From assembly GCF_900105325.1 (NCBI RefSeq), contig NZ_FNSU01000003.1:3609501-3673500 (forward strand): a stretch of 64,000 nucleotides of DNA, read 5' to 3'. The stretch's first letter is position 1. Every line of letters starts with the position of its first letter. The DNA comes from Pseudomonas marginalis (GTDB lineage: Bacteria; Pseudomonadota; Gammaproteobacteria; Pseudomonadales; Pseudomonadaceae). Shown one piece after another: positions 35,433-45,947 of this stretch. Both the position numbers and the translations under genes were made by a program. The notes beneath the pieces are model-generated. The model did no database searches and had not been told where the DNA came from. It saw only the letters and a program-made list of their open reading frames with translations.

Positions 35433-38400
35433 ATGACCCACGCTTCCCACATTGCCGCTATCGAACATGAGCTGGATGGCTTTCATCAGAGCCTGGTGAC
35501 TTATCGCCAGCAGATGGGCGCCTGGTATTCGCAGGTGCTGGATTCGGTGAGTCATGCGGCGGATATGCCCTCGTTGCTGGGGATGGATCGGGTGTTGCCC
35601 GTGGGGGATTCACAGCGTTCGGTGAGCCTTTCCGATGCGGATTTTTCGACCGTCTCCCACTGCCCCTCGGGCGGCGAACTGAAAATCGAGAGCAAGTTCG
35701 AGTCGGTGTATGACGTGCCGATTGGCAACATCTCGGTCGAGGTGATCGGGCTGGATGACGGCAGCTTCACGCGGGTCATGCTGGATGAGCATGGCAAGGG
35801 CTCACACCACTGCGCCGCTGGCGGGCGCTATCAGGTGCGGGTGCAAGGCGGAGTTTCCGAGGAGCAGGTGGATGCGCTCTTCGCCGCCTACGCCGGGCTG
35901 ATGGCGGATCTGGAGCGGTGGCTTCGCGAACAGTGATGCCTACGACAACCGGTTGCGGATTGCTCGGGATTTTCTGGGGCGGATTGAGCGGCTTGATAAC
36001 GGTGCGGGGTGTGCGCTGTTCCTGCGCTATGCGGCGGGCCGCATCGTCGCGGTGGACTACCAGGTGCAGCGGGCCGAAGGCCGTGGCCCGTATGTCTGGA
36101 TTACCGAGCAGACCGTCGTTTCCTACGCGTACGACGACGCTGGCCGACTGGTCTCGGCGACCAATGCGGTAGGTGAAAGCGAGCGTTATCGCTACGACGA
36201 TCAGCACGTGATTCTTGAGCGTGGTTTGGCCGGAGGGGCGAGTTTCTTCTGGGAGTGGGAACGGTCCGGCAAAACGGCGCGATGTGTTCGGCATTGGGCC
36301 AGTTTTTCCCAGATGGATACGCGGTATGCCTGGGGGGACGACGGCCGTGTCACGGTGCATAACGCCGATGGCAGTCAGGAAGTGTATGTCCATGACGACC
36401 GGGCACGGCTGGTGCAGCGGATTGATCCGGACGGTGCGCAGCATTTCAAATCCTACGACGCTAAAGGCCGGCTGACGGTTGAGCAGGATCCGCTGGGGGC
36501 GGTGACGGCGTATCAGTACGACGACGCCGGACACTTGGTGGCGTTGTTTCCCGGGGATGATGAGCCGACGTCCTACGAGCATGACAATGGCTTCGTACGG
36601 GTTGTAAGGCGGGGTCTGGCGGTCTGGAAGTACGAGCGTAACGACCAGGGCGATGTCATTCGTAAGATCGATCCCGACGGACATGTTACGGATTACAGCT
36701 ACGACAAATACGGGCAACTGGTTGGGGTTTGGTACCCGGATCACAGTTGTCAGCGGCTGGTGTGGAATGAGCGGGGGCAACTGGTTGAGGAGCAGTTGCC
36801 CAACGGCGGGATCAAGCGTTATCGCTATGACGATCTTGGCCGTCAGGTGGCGCGCGAGGATGAGCATGGCGCGCTGACCCAGTATCAGTGGGACAGCGTG
36901 GGTCGCTTGGTTCGCGTGGTGCTGCCGGGTGGAGCGTGTCGGGAATACAGCTACAACCCCTACGGAAAAATCACCGCCGAACGCGATGAGCTGGGGCATG
37001 TCACCCGCTACGAATACGCCGACGGGTTGCACCTGATCAGTCGGCGCATCAACGCTGATGGCACTCAGGTCAACTACCGCTACGACAACGTGCGGTTATT
37101 GCTGACCGAGATCGAAAACGAAGTCGGCGAGACCTACCGACTTGCTTATCACCCCAATGGCCTGATCCAGCAGGAAACCGGCTTTGACGGGCAGCGTACG
37201 GCCTACGTCTACGACCTCAACGGCAACCTGCAGGAAAAGACCGAACACGGTGACGATGGTAGTCAGCTCGTTACCCGTTACGAGCGAGACCACGCCGGAC
37301 GCCTCGTCAGAAAAACCCTGCCCGACGGTAGCCTTGTTGAATATGCCTACGACCGCCAGGGCAACCTCCTCAGCGTCGACGACGGCCACTGGGCGCTCGC
37401 CTACGAATACGATAGCCAAAACCGCCTCACCGCCGAACACCAGGGCTGGGGCACCTTGCGCTACGGCTACGACGCCTGCGGCCAGCTTCAACACCTGCGC
37501 CTACCCGATAACAACCGACTGGTTTTTAACCATGCGAAAGGCGGCCACCTCGCCACCATCGAATTAAACGGCGCGCTGCTGACGTCTCATCTGTTCAAGG
37601 CCGGCCAGGAACATCAGCGCCAACAAGGCCAACTCCTCAGCCACTACCACTACGACGACCAACACCGCCTGCACGCCCACGCAACCACCCAGCAACAGGA
37701 CCACCTCTACCAACGCCAATACGACTATGACAAAACCGGCAACCTCACCCGCCTGCTCGACACCCGCAAAGGCGAACACCGCTACCACTACGACCCACTA
37801 GGCCGCCTCACCCGCGCCGACCACTCCCAAGACCTGCAGGAACGCTTCGGCCACACCCGCGCCGGCAACCTGCTGATGCAAGACCGCCCCGGCCCCGACA
37901 TCGTCGCCGGCAACCGCCTGATGATCCAGGGCGACCGCCACTACGACTATGACGCCTTCGGCAACCTGATCCGTGAACGGCGGGGCCGTGGGCACGCGCT
38001 GATTACCGAATATCGCTACGACTGCCTGCACCGCCTGATTGGAATCACCCAACCCAACGGCCAAACCGCCAGCTACCGCTACGACCCGTTTGGGCAACGC
38101 ATCAGCAAAACCGTGGACGGCCTAACGACGGAGTTTTTCTGGCAAGGCGACAGGCTGATTGCCGAACACCATGCGGATCGCCATCGCAGGAAAGCGGGCT
38201 GCACTACAACCGCCATCGCTACTACAATCCGGATATTGGATGTTACCTGACGCCTGATCCGGTGAAGTTGGCGGGTGGGATCAACGCGTACCAGTACGTG
38301 CCCAATCCTACGAGATGGGTGGATCCGCTGGGACTGAGTACATGCCCAGGGAATAACGAATGTAAACCATCGTTGAGTGTTGACGAGCCTGTACCACAAC

Positions 38401-38531
38401 ACAATGATGGACAGCCAACCCTACCCACTGCCCACTCTCATTTTCCAAGCGACCCTAATGATTTAACAGACGTGCTAGGAGTAGCGCCAAAAGTTTCTAC
38501 GACAAGGCATGACACACAGCGAATGGAATAA
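35433..38531 (+). pseudogene. Rhs (YD-repeat) polymorphic toxin gene, broken by two deletions
   Basis: Three pieces in different frames make up this relic. Piece one (35433-35936, 167 aa, MTHASHIAAIEHELDGFHQ) is the N-terminus of a Pseudomonas Rhs protein and stops right where the frame jumps. Piece two (open from about 35914, first usable start 35953, to 38250) carries some twenty YD repeats such as YAYDDAGRL and YRYDDLGRQ. At about 38187 it jumps from ADRHR straight to QESGLHYNRHRYYNP in another frame, dropping the roughly 70 residues that normally lie between. Piece three ends with VDPLGLSTCPG and a truncated variable tip at 38531. No active protein is expected. Confidence 0.85.
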
Positions 38532-39534
38532 CTTACTGCTTTACATCGAGTAATGGCGGAGAAACAATTCTTCTTGTAGTTGCTGGTAGCTATAGCGCAC
38601 AAGAGATATGACATTGACTGACGGGAGCGGTCAGCGGAATATCAATGAGATGCTAAAATTAAATCAGTATCCTTCAGTCGCTGGCCACGCAGTCAAACCA
38701 ATATCCTTTGGGAAGAATCTAAAATCACTACCCCCAAGCTTTCTAGAAAAAAACCACGCATTGAGAACATAAAAAATTATGTATACGATCACATCAATAG
38801 ATAGCCAACCATCTAAAACCAAAGCACTTCAACTAACAAAAACTTATCGACCCGAAAAAATGAAGATTATTTGCGCCCCTCTTACACTGGACGCCATGAG
38901 ATTATTAGATATAAATGATTACCCAGACTCTCTGCTTGAAACCATTCACTTCACCGATGAAGAGTATAAAAATTTCTGACCTCTGGCGCAGTGGAAACTA
39001 TAAATAAAACCCTGGGAAAAATGATTGACGACTACGAAGACGAGATTATCAACACTAAAGGACCTCAGCAAGGCGCTAGCGATATTTAAAGATCACTTGA
39101 CGCCTGAAAACTCTTCAGCAATAAAAAACTGATCCAGCTGAACACAATCGCAATCAAGAGCCACACAGGGCTATTTTTCTTCTTTTAGTTTAATGCATGC
39201 ACTTGGTAAATGATCATTTTCCACCATTCTCAATAGCGCAACTAAAAAATTGAGTTTGATAAGCTAATCACTCGCTACTCCAGCTTTTTCCGAAGTGATA
39301 TCAACTGATATTTTTCTTTACCCAACAACTATCTGAGCAGAACGTCACCAACGGACTTGGTATAAAGGCACACTTCTTCGACTTTGACGTCGGGACGCAT
39401 CATGGAGGCTGGTTCCTGAAAAAATCGGGGCACAGCATCAGTCATTAAATTTCGGCTTGGAAGGTTGGTTTTATGGCGTGCTTACGACAACATCCACCAC
39501 CAGACTAGACCCTGAGCCAAATCCGCAGCACAAT
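38532..39534. other. AT-rich degenerate tail of the Rhs locus
   Basis: This kilobase has clearly lower GC than the flanks and holds only short frames: 54 codons at 38608-38772 (MTLTDGSGQRNINEMLKLNQ), 66 codons at 38779-38979 and a tail ending KKSGHSISH near 39448. These look like leftovers of toxin tips or immunity genes, which in Rhs loci are AT-rich and exchanged often. None can be assigned. Confidence 0.5.
38779..38979 (+). CDS. Short ORF, possible immunity-protein fragment
   Basis: This 66-codon frame encodes MYTITSIDSQPSKTKALQLT, then KMKIICAPLTLDAMRLLDIN and ends HFTDEEYKNF. Codon use is AT-rich. It has no domain I recognise and no clear ribosome-binding site. Its place after a broken Rhs tip suggests the remnant of an immunity gene, but it may not be expressed at all. 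Confidence 0.3.
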   Translation: MYTITSIDSQPSKTKALQLTKTYRPEKMKIICAPLTLDAMRLLDINDYPDSLLETIHFTDEEYKNF

Positions 39535-39575
39535 CGGCTCACCAAATGAGCCGAATAACCTCTTTATTCGGCTCA
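39535..39575. promoter_or_regulatory. Three alternating hairpin arms upstream of fic
   Basis: CGGCTCA (39535-39541), TGAGCCGAATAA (39547-39558) and TTATTCGGCTCA (39564-39575) alternate. The middle arm can pair with either neighbour: 7 bp with a 5-nt loop on the left, or a perfect 12 bp with a 5-nt loop on the right. The right stem ends 20 bp before the fic start, so it may be an operator or a translation switch. Confidence 0.6.
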
Positions 39576-39595
39576 CGCACCCCAGGCATCCCACC

Positions 39596-40735
39596 ATGGC
39601 TCATCCGCACTGGATCTGGCAACGCGCCGACTGGCCTCACTTCCACTGGCAACCCGGTCGCCTCGCGGCTTTGCTGCGCGAGTGCGGACAAGCCCAGGGC
39701 AAGTTGTTGGGCATGCTCGGCTCCGTCAGCCAGGCAGTCAGCGCACAGAATGAACTGGATGCGCTGCTGCAAAATATCCTGACGTCCTCGGCGATTGAGG
39801 GTGAGCAGTTGAATGTCGGCTCGGTGCGCTCGTCCCTGGCAAGGCGGATGGGCCTGGAAGCGATGGAAGACGGTCAGGTAAGCCGCCGCAGCGAAGGCCT
39901 CGCCGAGTTGATGATGGATGCCACTCAACAATTCACCCAGCCGTTTACCCTCGCCCGCCTATTGAACTGGCATCACTTATTGTTCCCGGCCCCGGAAGCG
40001 GGCTATGCCGCTCGAGCGCTCAATATTGGATCCTTGAGGGGAGATGAGCCGATGCAAGTGGTGTCGGGCCGGCTTGATCGGCCGACCGTGCATTTCGAGG
40101 CCCCGCCACGTCTGGGACTGGAGCAGGCACTGGCGGATTTCCTGGAGTGGTTCGAAACCAGCCGCGATCAGCCGGAACTGGACCCATTGGTACGCGCCGG
40201 CGTCGCGCACTTCTGGTTTGTCACACTGCACCCCTTCGATGACGGCAATGGTCGCCTGACACGCGCTATCACCGATTTGGCACTGGCCCAGGGTGAACAC
40301 CAGGCCATCCGTTTCTATGCCATGTCAGCCAGCATCCTCGAAGACCGCACCGGCTACTACAACGCGCTGGAATCCAGCCAGAAGGCCTCCCTGGATATCA
40401 CTGCCTGGCTGGAGTGGTTCCTTAAAACCCTGTTACGCAGCGTGCAGCAGGCCATGGGGCGGATTGACCGGGTGCTGGAAAAGAGTCGGTTCTGGCAGCA
40501 ACACCGCGACCTCCCTTTGTCGGCTGAACAGATCAAGGTCCTCAATCGACTGCTCGACGGTGGTGAGAAGGGCTTCGAACACGGCATCAGCGCGGCGCAG
40601 TACCAGGCGGTGGCCAAGGTCTCCAAGGCGACAGCGACGCGACACCTGGCGGACCTGCTGGAAAAAAACTGCCTGGTCCGTCTCCCCGGAGGCGGCCGCA
40701 GCACGCGTTATCAGGTCAATACAGGGGGCGAGTGA
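39596..40735 (+). CDS. Fic-family AMP-transferase with N-terminal inhibitory motif
   Basis: This 379-residue protein has a DUF4172-like N-terminus (WIWQRADWPHFHW), an inhibitory helix S64-SAI-E68-G69 matching (S/T)xxxE(G/N), the catalytic Fic motif HPFDDGNGRLTR at 212-223, and a C-terminal winged-helix (ISAAQYQAVAKVSKATATRHL). It should transfer AMP from ATP to a protein Tyr, Ser or Thr, and the inhibitory Glu makes it a class II, self-restrained enzyme. The winged helix and the palindromes just upstream point to autoregulation. Not a FicT/FicA pair, since no separate antitoxin gene is present. Confidence 0.9.
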   Translation: MAHPHWIWQRADWPHFHWQPGRLAALLRECGQAQGKLLGMLGSVSQAVSAQNELDALLQNILTSSAIEGEQLNVGSVRSSLARRMGLEAMEDGQVSRRSEGLAELMMDATQQFTQPFTLARLLNWHHLLFPAPEAGYAARALNIGSLRGDEPMQVVSGRLDRPTVHFEAPPRLGLEQALADFLEWFETSRDQPELDPLVRAGVAHFWFVTLHPFDDGNGRLTRAITDLALAQGEHQAIRFYAMSASILEDRTGYYNALESSQKASLDITAWLEWFLKTLLRSVQQAMGRIDRVLEKSRFWQQHRDLPLSAEQIKVLNRLLDGGEKGFEHGISAAQYQAVAKVSKATATRHLADLLEKNCLVRLPGGGRSTRYQVNTGGE

Positions 40736-40809
40736 CGCCCCACTCATTTGCCCAGAATCCCCATGTCTGCTAGTGTCGCGCCGGTTTACCGTCTACCGGA
40801 ATAGCCGCC

Positions 40810-41052
40810 ATGGCCCGCAAAAAAGTTGCACTCGATTTCGAACAATCCCTCGCCGACCTGCAAACATTGGTCGAGCGTCTGGAGAACGGCGAGTTGTCGC
40901 TGGAGGACTCGCTGACGGCGTTTGAGCAAGGCATCGGCCTGACCCGTGACTGCCAGAGCGCGTTGGCGCAGGCGGAGCAGAAGGTCCAGGTATTGCTGGA
41001 GCGTGACGGAGAGTTGGCCGAAGAACCTTTCGACGCGGAACAGCCGGAATGA
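40810..41052 (+). CDS. xseB: Exodeoxyribonuclease VII small subunit
   Basis: This 80-residue protein is XseB, which with the large subunit XseA degrades single-stranded DNA. The pattern [32 protein letters not shown] is diagnostic (cited parts: [14 protein letters not shown] and [13 protein letters not shown]). The stop overlaps the ispA start by 4 bp (ATGA), the conserved xseB-ispA-dxs order. It marks the right edge of the accessory region. Confidence 0.95.
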   Translation: MARKKVALDFEQSLADLQTLVERLENGELSLEDSLTAFEQGIGLTRDCQSALAQAEQKVQVLLERDGELAEEPFDAEQPE

Positions 41053-41936
41053 TCGACGCGTATCAGGCCAGTAGCCAAGCCCGGGTGAATGCGGCGCTGG
41101 AGCCCTTGTTTGTTGCGCCAAGCCCGGAAATGAAGCGTCTGTATGAAGCCATGCGCTACAGCGTGATGAATGGCGGCAAGCGCGTGCGCCCGTTGCTGGC
41201 GTATGCGGCCTGTGAAGCGCTGGGCGCGCCGGCCGAACAGGCCAACGGTGCCGCCTGTGCGGTCGAGCTGATTCACGCCTATTCCCTGGTACACGACGAT
41301 TTGCCGGCGATGGACGATGACGATCTGCGTCGCGGCCAGCCCACCACCCATAAAGCCTTTGATGAAGCCTATGCGATCCTCGCCGGTGATGGCTTGCAGA
41401 GCCTGGCGTTCAGCGCGTTGCTGGACCCACGCCTGAGCAGCGTCAACGCCGAGATCCGCCTGCGCATGGTCACCGCACTGGCCCTGGCTGCCGGCCCTGC
41501 GGGCATGGTGGGCGGGCAGGCGATCGACATGGGTTCAGTCAGCGTCAAGCTGGATCAAAAAGCCCTTGAGCACATGCACCGCCACAAGACCGGCGCACTG
41601 ATCGAAGCCGCCGTGCACTTGGGCGCCCTGGCCAGCGGACATGCCGAAGCCACGCAATTGGCGGCGCTGCAGACCTATTCCCGGGCCATTGGCCTGGCGT
41701 TTCAGGTGCAGGACGACATTCTCGACGTGGAAAGCGATACCGCCACCCTGGGCAAACGACAGGGCGCCGATATCGCACGGGACAAACCGACTTATCCTGC
41801 GCTGCTCGGGCTGCAAGCCGCCAAGGCCTACGCCGTGGAACTACGCGACCAGGCGCTGGACGCCCTGCGACCTTTCGACGCGGCGGCCGAGCCACTGCGT
41901 GACCTGGCGCGGTATATCGTCGAACGCCGCCACTGA
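41049..41936 (+). CDS. ispA: (2E,6E)-farnesyl diphosphate synthase
   Basis: IspA (295 aa) condenses isopentenyl and geranyl diphosphates to farnesyl diphosphate, the precursor of undecaprenyl phosphate and ubiquinone side chains. Both aspartate-rich motifs are present: [17 protein letters not shown] and [33 protein letters not shown] gives the IPP-binding Lys and Arg. The start is the ATG that overlaps xseB. Dxs follows after 110 bp, placing supply of C5 units and their first condensation together. Confidence 0.96.
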   Translation: MIDAYQASSQARVNAALEPLFVAPSPEMKRLYEAMRYSVMNGGKRVRPLLAYAACEALGAPAEQANGAACAVELIHAYSLVHDDLPAMDDDDLRRGQPTTHKAFDEAYAILAGDGLQSLAFSALLDPRLSSVNAEIRLRMVTALALAAGPAGMVGGQAIDMGSVSVKLDQKALEHMHRHKTGALIEAAVHLGALASGHAEATQLAALQTYSRAIGLAFQVQDDILDVESDTATLGKRQGADIARDKPTYPALLGLQAAKAYAVELRDQALDALRPFDAAAEPLRDLARYIVERRH

Positions 41937-42046
41937 TTACGGCGGCCATTGCAGCCGCATATCGGCCAAGTTCGGCGCTCTGCGTGGGCAGTTTGCGATG
42001 CTTGAGGTAAACTGCCGCCTCTTCTATACCTATAACGATTCGCCTG

Positions 42047-43945
42047 ATGCCCACGACGTTTCAAGAGATTCCCCGCAAGCGCCCGTCCACGCCCCTGCTC
42101 GACCGTGCTGCCACGCCGGACGGCCTGCGTCGTCTGGGTGAAGCCGAGCTGGAAACCCTGGCCGATGAGTTGCGCCTGGAATTGCTCTACACGGTCGGCC
42201 AGACCGGTGGGCATTTCGGTGCCGGCCTGGGCGTCATCGAGCTGACCATCGCGTTGCACTACGTGTTCGACACCCCGGATGACCGGCTGGTGTGGGACGT
42301 GGGCCATCAGGCGTATCCGCACAAGATCCTCACGGGCCGCCGCGAGCGCATGGGCACGTTGCGCCAGAAGGACGGCGTTGCCGCCTTCCCGCGCCGCGCC
42401 GAAAGCGAGTACGACACCTTTGGCGTCGGCCACTCCAGCACCTCGATCAGCGCAGCGCTGGGCATGGCGATTGCCGCCCGGCTGCAAGGCAGCGACCGCA
42501 AGGCAATCGCCGTGATCGGTGATGGCGCGCTGACTGCCGGCATGGCTTTCGAAGCGCTGAACCATGCGCCGGAAGTGAACGCCAACATGCTGGTGATCCT
42601 CAACGACAACGACATGTCGATCTCGCGCAATGTCGGTGGCCTGTCCAATTACCTGGCCAAGATTCTCTCCAGCCGCACCTATGCCAGCATGCGCGAAGGC
42701 AGCAAGAAGGTGCTCTCGCGTCTGCCCGGCGCCTGGGAAATTGCCCGGCGTACCGAAGAATATGCCAAGGGCATGCTGGTCCCCGGCACGCTGTTCGAAG
42801 AGCTGGGCTGGAACTACATCGGCCCCATCGACGGCCATGACCTGCCGACCCTGATTGCAACGCTGCGCAACATGCGCGACCTCAAGGGCCCGCAGTTCCT
42901 GCACATCGTCACCAAGAAAGGCAAAGGCTTCGCCCCGGCGGAAGTCGACCCGATCGGCTACCACGCGATCACCAAGCTGGAACCCCTGGACGCCCCCGCC
43001 GCTGCGCCGAAAAAAGCCAGCGGGCCGAAGTACTCCGGTGTGTTCGGCGAATGGTTGTGTGACATGGCCGCCGTCGACCCACGCCTGGTGGGCATTACCC
43101 CGGCGATGAAGGAAGGCTCCGACCTGGTGGCGTTCAGCGAGCGTTTCCCGCTGCGCTATTTCGACGTGGCCATTGCCGAGCAGCACGCTGTCACGTTCGC
43201 CGCTGGCATGGCCTGCGAAGGCGCAAAGCCTGTCGTGGCGATCTACTCAACGTTCCTGCAGCGCGGTTATGACCAGTTGGTGCATGACGTCGCCGTGCAG
43301 AACCTCGACGTGCTGTTTGCCATCGACCGCGCCGGTCTAGTCGGCGAAGACGGCCCGACTCACGCGGGCAGCTTCGACCTGTCCTACTTGCGCTGCATCC
43401 CCGGCATGCTGGTGATGACGCCGAGCGACGAAAACGAACTGCGCAAGATGCTCAGCACCGGCCACCTGTATAACGGCCCGGCCGCCGTGCGTTACCCACG
43501 GGGCAACGGCCCCAACGCGCTGATCGAGAAAGACCTGGAGCCGATCGAAATCGGCAAGGGCATTGTGCGTCGCCAGGGCAGCAGGACCGCGTTCCTGGTG
43601 TTTGGCGTGCAATTGGCCGAAGCGCTCAAGGTGGCCGAGAAGATCGACGCCACCGTGGTCGACATGCGCTTCGTCAAGCCGCTGGATGAAGCCCTGGTGC
43701 GCGACATCGCCGGCAGTCATGAGCTGCTGGTGACCGTCGAGGAGAACGCCATCATGGGCGGTGCCGGTGCGGCGGTCAGTGAGTTCCTGGCGCGGGAAAA
43801 CATCCTCAGGTCGGTGCTGCACCTGGGCTTGCCGGATACCTACGTCGAACATGCCAAGCCGGCGCAGATGCTGGCTGAGTGCGGGCTGGATGAAGCAGGG
43901 ATCGAGGCTTCGGTGCGCGAGCGCCTGGCGCTGCTGGCCCAGTAG
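42047..43945 (+). CDS. dxs: 1-deoxy-D-xylulose-5-phosphate synthase
   Basis: Dxs (632 aa) joins pyruvate and glyceraldehyde 3-phosphate in a thiamine-diphosphate-dependent step that opens the MEP isoprenoid pathway. The ThDP motif is [16 protein letters not shown], with [15 protein letters not shown] early and the transketolase pyrimidine domain segment [18 protein letters not shown] later. It is full length. A REP element and btuB follow on the same strand. ThiL, which makes ThDP, is also in this window. Confidence 0.97.
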   Translation: MPTTFQEIPRKRPSTPLLDRAATPDGLRRLGEAELETLADELRLELLYTVGQTGGHFGAGLGVIELTIALHYVFDTPDDRLVWDVGHQAYPHKILTGRRERMGTLRQKDGVAAFPRRAESEYDTFGVGHSSTSISAALGMAIAARLQGSDRKAIAVIGDGALTAGMAFEALNHAPEVNANMLVILNDNDMSISRNVGGLSNYLAKILSSRTYASMREGSKKVLSRLPGAWEIARRTEEYAKGMLVPGTLFEELGWNYIGPIDGHDLPTLIATLRNMRDLKGPQFLHIVTKKGKGFAPAEVDPIGYHAITKLEPLDAPAAAPKKASGPKYSGVFGEWLCDMAAVDPRLVGITPAMKEGSDLVAFSERFPLRYFDVAIAEQHAVTFAAGMACEGAKPVVAIYSTFLQRGYDQLVHDVAVQNLDVLFAIDRAGLVGEDGPTHAGSFDLSYLRCIPGMLVMTPSDENELRKMLSTGHLYNGPAAVRYPRGNGPNALIEKDLEPIEIGKGIVRRQGSRTAFLVFGVQLAEALKVAEKIDATVVDMRFVKPLDEALVRDIAGSHELLVTVEENAIMGGAGAAVSEFLARENILRSVLHLGLPDTYVEHAKPAQMLAECGLDEAGIEASVRERLALLAQ

Positions 43946-43957
43946 AAACCGGGACCC

Positions 43958-44004
43958 AATGTGGGAGGGGCGGTGCGACGATTCGACTTGCCCCCTCCCA
44001 CATT
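43958..44004. repeat. REP palindrome
   Basis: AATGTGGGAGGGG (43958-43970) and CCCCTCCCACATT (43992-44004) form a perfect 13-bp stem between dxs and btuB. It may serve as a 3' end for dxs mRNA. No cobalamin riboswitch fits into the remaining 35 bp. Confidence 0.85.
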
Positions 44005-44039
44005 TGATTGGTGCCATCCTCAAGCGCTATGGACAGCCC

Positions 44040-45929
44040 ATGAAACACCTGTACCTTGCCCTGCTGCTTCTGCCCTCCCCTGAATTGCTCGCCGACACCC
44101 GCGACAACGCCCTGAAACTCCCCGACGTCGTCATCAGCGCCAACCGCCAGGTCCAGGCACGCAACGACAGCAGCGCCGCCAACACCGTGTTCACCCGCGA
44201 CGACATCGACCGCCTGCAACCCACCAGCCTCACCGACCTGCTCAGCCGTGTGCCCGGTGTACAAGTCGCACCCTCCGGCGGCCGTGGCAGTTTGCCGGGC
44301 ATCTACCTGCGGGGCACCAAGTCCGCCCAAAGCCTGGTGCTGGTAGACGGCCAGCGCATCGCCAACACCACCTCCGGCGACAGCGGCCTGCAATACCTCA
44401 ACGTCGACCAGATTGAGCGGGTGGAAGTGCTGCGCGGCTCGCGCTCGGTGATCTACGGCAGCGACGCGATTGGCGGCGTGATCCAGGTATTCACCCGGCG
44501 CAATGCCGAGCAAGGCGTGCAACCGCGCGTGAAACTCGGGTTCGGCAGCCACAACACCTGGGAGCGCAGCCTTGGCCTTTCGGGCGGTGACAAACAGACG
44601 CGCTTCAACCTGAGCGCGAGCCTGGATGACACTGCCGGCATCAACTCAACCCGCCAGTCGTTCCCCAGCGACGGTGACCATGATGCTTATCGCAACCAGT
44701 CCGTGAGCCTGAACCTCAGCCACTCCTTCAGCGATGAACTGGAGGTGGGCTTCAATCTGTTGGATAACCGCGGCAAATCGGAGTACGACAACAGCTTCGG
44801 CCGCTACGACGCCGCCACCGGGCAAACCGTTAGCCAGAAACCCTACACCGACTACGCCGTGAGCAGCGCCAGCGGCTATGTCGACGCCACGCTCAATGAG
44901 CACTGGCAATCGCGCCTGGAGCTGGGCCACAGCGAGAACCGCGACACCAAGCGCGACACCCTCAGCGAGGATTTCAGCGTATTCAACACCTACCGTGATT
45001 CGGTCAACTGGCAGAACGACCTGAGGCTGGATGAGCAGAACAGCCTGATCCTCGGCGGCGACTGGTACGAAGACCGCTTCCACGGCTCCACCACCTTTAC
45101 CGAAAACAGCCGCTGGAACCGCGCCGCCTTTATGCAGCATCGCTTTCACAGCGCGTGGTTTTCCACCGAACTGGGCCTGCGTCACGACCAGAACCAGCAG
45201 TTCGGCGGGCAGAACAGCTGGAGCGGCACCCTGACCTTGCCGGTCAACCCCGACAATGACGTGCTGCTGAGCTACAGCGAAGGCTTCCGCGCGCCGACCT
45301 TCAACGACCTCTATTATCCGGACACGAAGTACAGCAACCCCCACCTGCAGCCCGAAACATCAAAGAGCTACGAACTGCAGTGGCGCAGCCAGTTGAGTGA
45401 CAGCACGCGCCTGGAAGCGTCCCTGTACCGCACCGATTTGAGCGATGCGATCATTCTCGACCAAACCGGCAAGCCGCAGAATGTGGCGTCGGCACGCATC
45501 AACGGTGTTGAGGCGGCGCTCAAGCAGGACCTGTTCGGCTGGCAAGGCAACCTCGGACTGTCGATCATCGACCCGCGCGACCGCGACAGTGGCCACACCC
45601 TGGCCCGCCGGGCGCGGCGTACGTTGAGCCTGGACCTGGACCGGCAATTCGACCAGGTGGGCGTGGGCGCCAGTTGGCAGGCGATCAGCCACAGCTATGA
45701 CGATGAAGCCAACACCCAGCGCCTGGGCGGCTATGGGTTGCTCGGGCTGCGCGGCAGTTGGGCGGTGACGCGGGAAGTGGGGCTGTCGCTGAAGGTCGAC
45801 AACCTGCTGGACAAGTCTTATGCGCGGGCGCGCTACAGCTACAACGATCCGGCATTCGTCAACAATCACGATTACCGTGAAGAAGGCCGGACGTGGATGT
45901 TTGGCGTGACCTGGACACCTGAAATCTGA
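44040..45929 (+). CDS. btuB: TonB-dependent cobalamin receptor BtuB
   Basis: This 629-residue outer-membrane receptor has a signal peptide (MKHLYLALLLLPSPELLA), a TonB box-like LPDVVISANR, a plug domain with DLLSRVPGVQVAPSGGRGS and QIERVEVLRGSRSVIYGSDAIGG (cited parts), and a 22-strand barrel ending in the aromatic/Ile-type C-terminus. The plug pattern LRGTKSAQSLVLVDGQR matches BtuB. It takes up vitamin B12, which EutBC needs. Convergent with the btuF-like gene. The ATG at 44040 is set by the signal peptide. Confidence 0.9.
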   Translation: MKHLYLALLLLPSPELLADTRDNALKLPDVVISANRQVQARNDSSAANTVFTRDDIDRLQPTSLTDLLSRVPGVQVAPSGGRGSLPGIYLRGTKSAQSLVLVDGQRIANTTSGDSGLQYLNVDQIERVEVLRGSRSVIYGSDAIGGVIQVFTRRNAEQGVQPRVKLGFGSHNTWERSLGLSGGDKQTRFNLSASLDDTAGINSTRQSFPSDGDHDAYRNQSVSLNLSHSFSDELEVGFNLLDNRGKSEYDNSFGRYDAATGQTVSQKPYTDYAVSSASGYVDATLNEHWQSRLELGHSENRDTKRDTLSEDFSVFNTYRDSVNWQNDLRLDEQNSLILGGDWYEDRFHGSTTFTENSRWNRAAFMQHRFHSAWFSTELGLRHDQNQQFGGQNSWSGTLTLPVNPDNDVLLSYSEGFRAPTFNDLYYPDTKYSNPHLQPETSKSYELQWRSQLSDSTRLEASLYRTDLSDAIILDQTGKPQNVASARINGVEAALKQDLFGWQGNLGLSIIDPRDRDSGHTLARRARRTLSLDLDRQFDQVGVGASWQAISHSYDDEANTQRLGGYGLLGLRGSWAVTREVGLSLKVDNLLDKSYARARYSYNDPAFVNNHDYREEGRTWMFGVTWTPEI

Positions 45930-45947
45930 TTGTCGCCTGGACTGGTC

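Noticed and set aside
43946..44039. Possible cobalamin riboswitch before btuB
   Set aside because: Only 94 bp separate dxs and btuB and a REP hairpin takes half of it; no room or B12-box sequence for the roughly 200-nt element.
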